Source of the DNA: Hyperoodon ampullatus
Taxonomy: Eukaryota; Chordata; Mammalia; Artiodactyla; Ziphiidae
Length of the DNA: 64,000 nucleotides
Direction: 5' to 3'
NCBI GenBank assembly: GCA_949752795.1
Contig: CATKHW010000551.1
Location: forward strand, 930,001-994,000
In this document: positions 62,049 to 64,000 of the stretch, piece by piece
Layout of the letters: every line of letters starts with the position of its first letter
How positions within the stretch are numbered: position 1 is the stretch's first letter
Program-made: the position numbers and the translations under genes
The notes under the pieces: generated by a model
What the model was told of the DNA's origin: nothing
Database searches by the model: none
The model's input: only the letters and a program-made list of their open reading frames with translations

Positions 62049-63787
62049 TTGGGAAAACTGAAAATCAATAAGACAGAGCCACCCCAAAATTTAGGGCTGC
62101 ACTGCATACAAGGACCTCAACTTGGATACACCTTAAGTATCCCAGAAAATATAAACATGGTTCAAAAAATTGTGGTACTTACGTACGATGGAATATCCCT
62201 CAGCCATGAAATCAATGTCATAAGACCAGTAGCAGCAAAATGGGTGGATTCAGGTACGATGATTCTAAGTGAAATAAGTCACACAGAAAAAGAAACTTAT
62301 CATAAGATATCACTTATGAAGATCCTGTAAACATGGCTACACTTGAACTGAGTTAGGAAAGAGAACAGTGTCTCACATTTAGAAAACACTCTTATACCTG
62401 CTTAAGGGGGAAGGAGAGGTGGGGTGATGCATAAAACCAGAGTTTGATATAAGCACAGGTACCGTTCCAAAAACCAACTATGGAATAGACAAGACCTACA
62501 CCGTCCTCAGCGAAAGGGACTCAAAACCCCATATTTCCCGCAGAGGAAAATATCTGACTAGTAAGAATCTTAAAACCTATGTATTGATATGTCTCCGTAA
62601 GGGAATCAAGTGTGTCTAGACTGGCATAAACATGGCAGCGAGAATCAGCTCAAACCCACTATAAAAAGGAATTTCAAAAACAAAACAAAAAAACTGGGAA
62701 ATTCTTTACAATTCCTTCAGGGTCTCTGATGAAAGCTGGAATGACCCTATCTACAACGACAGCTGGATGTGGCATAAGGAGGGACACTTGGGACTGAGAC
62801 GATTGGTGAGATTGGGTGAGCAAATGCAGACCCTTTAAAGCAATAATGCATGGCACCCATTCCATGGGTCCGAACTCTCCAGGTTGAAGGGAATATTACT
62901 ACAGCTATAACATGTGCGGGAAACCTAGAGAACGGACACACTGTGAATACGAAAGGTTTCTAAAACTCAACGCATAGTCCCTCTCCTGGTGCTCCGGTTT
63001 GACTTTCCGTCTGCTTTACTATCAACCTCCCAACTTGGAGAGACAGCCCCTTTAACCTCTTGGTTCGCACAGGTTGCCAATTTGGCAGTGGATGAAAGGG
63101 AAGAGGGAGAACCAATGAGAGAGTAGCTGTTAGGCATTTGGACGGGCACATATCACTGTAATTTCCCGGCAGGAAGAAGAATTAACCAAATTCTCAGCCA
63201 CCCACCGGGAACCAGTATAGGTCCTGAACCAAAATTTTGGACTTGCGGTCAGCTCACCAAAAGCGAGTTGAAAAATGGAGCTCAGGGGCACAGCAATTCA
63301 CAAACTGGCCGAGTAATAAAGGACAACTATCGTCCAAAAATCTGTTGAGGGAAGGCAACGAGGCGGACTTGAAAGCGAGGCAGAATAGCAGGAAACAGAT
63401 TTCAAGAGGTACGTTGGAATCGCCTTTAAAGCACAGGAAGAGGGGCACAACTTCGACAATGATGCACTTGGCCAAAAAGGGCGTATGCGTTTTCTCCTGA
63501 ATATATTCAGGAGAAAACGCATACGCCCTTTTTGGCCAAGCAAGCAAGCGGGCAATGCAAATCTGCACTACAAAGAAGTATCACTTCCCACCGGTCAAAA
63601 GGGACATCCACAAAATGTGTAAGAACAAGAAAGGCAAGACAGGCCCTGGAGAACAGGGAGCCTTGTTATGCTGATGGGCGGGATGTAAATTGACAACTGC
63701 CTCTCTGGAGGAGTGCATTCTGTTCCCTAAAACAAGTAAAGAACAGAGCTACAGAGCCAAGGGCACTACCAGTCTAGGGAATATACC
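62049..63787 (+). repeat. Macrosatellite unit 31 (1739 bp)
   Basis: Core unit close to the consensus of units 21 to 29. Palindrome 63467-63540, perfect. Confidence 0.97.
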
Positions 63788-64000
63788 TTTGGAAAACTGA
63801 AAATCAATAAGACAGAGCCACCCCAAAATTTAGGGCTGCACTGCATACAAGGGCCTCAACTTGGATACACCTTAAGTATCCCAGAAAATATAAACATGGT
63901 TCAAAAAATTGTGGTACTTACGTACGATGGAATATCCCTCAGCCATGAAATCAATGTCATAAGACCAGTAGCAGCAAAATGGGTGGATTCAGGTACGATG
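63788..64000 (+). repeat. Macrosatellite unit 32 (partial, cut by window end)
   Basis: The first ~213 bases of another core unit with the CCTTTGG start. It stops inside the L1 ORF2 relic, so the array continues beyond the window. Confidence 0.95.

Noticed and set aside
37705..64000. CENP-B box in the satellite unit
   Set aside because: I looked for TTCG....A..CGGG on both strands in a core unit. Candidates at TTCGCACAGG, TTCGACAATG and CCCGGCAGG all fail at required positions.
36194..64000. Purely artificial assembly expansion of one unit
   Set aside because: Every unit carries its own private substitutions (for example units 18, 19, 20, 29 and 30), so they are not simple copies of one read. 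Exact copy number still cannot be trusted.
1..64000. tRNA, rRNA, snRNA or SINE genes
   Set aside because: No cloverleaf, box A/B pair, or the usual cetartiodactyl tRNA-derived SINE head was seen on either strand in the edge, minisatellite or core sequence.

Overview
This window is eukaryotic, non-genic, heterochromatin-type DNA, and I find no credible protein-coding gene, tRNA or rRNA in it. It is almost entirely one macrosatellite with a repeat unit of 1735-1739 bp, always in the same orientation. A 6.8-kb G-rich minisatellite interrupts it near the left end. About half of each unit (~880 bp) is a decayed 3' end of a mammalian LINE-1 on the + strand: the C-terminal part of ORF2, its stop codon, the 3' UTR and an A-rich tail. 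The other half is ~830 bp I cannot assign, plus a 74-bp palindrome. The best fit I know is the 'common cetacean satellite' (about 1.76 kb in baleen and most toothed whales, about 1.58 kb in dolphins), which has been described as L1-based. The likely source is therefore a non-delphinid whale. That identification rests on recalled literature and on L1 wording typical of cetartiodactyls; I could not search for it.

Layout. 1-1590: a diverged edge unit. 1591-8418: a minisatellite of roughly 280 degenerate 23-25-bp monomers, itself built of larger duplicated blocks, replacing about 399 bp of the L1 part of one unit. 8419-9906: the rest of that interrupted unit. 9907-36193: units 1-15 and the start of unit 16, clearly different from one another but containing an almost exact tandem duplication of a seven-unit block (12,162 bp; about 11870-24031 and 24032-36193). 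36194-64000: units 16-32, nearly identical to each other (period 1739), with a nested three-unit duplication (5217 bp).

The sequence records how the array evolved. Old, mutated units sit at the edge next to the minisatellite, a higher-order-repeat zone lies in the middle, and a freshly homogenised core lies on the right. The 74-bp palindrome is damaged in most left-hand units and perfect in every complete core unit. All open reading frames seen are by-products of repetition: L1 ORF2 relics, palindrome-driven frames, or stop-free frames in the minisatellite.

Phase used for units: each is started at the TTGGGAAAACTG motif (an arbitrary point inside the L1 part). In this phase, positions 1 to ~644 and ~1506 to the end are L1-derived, ~645-1418 is unassigned, and ~1419-1492 is the palindrome.
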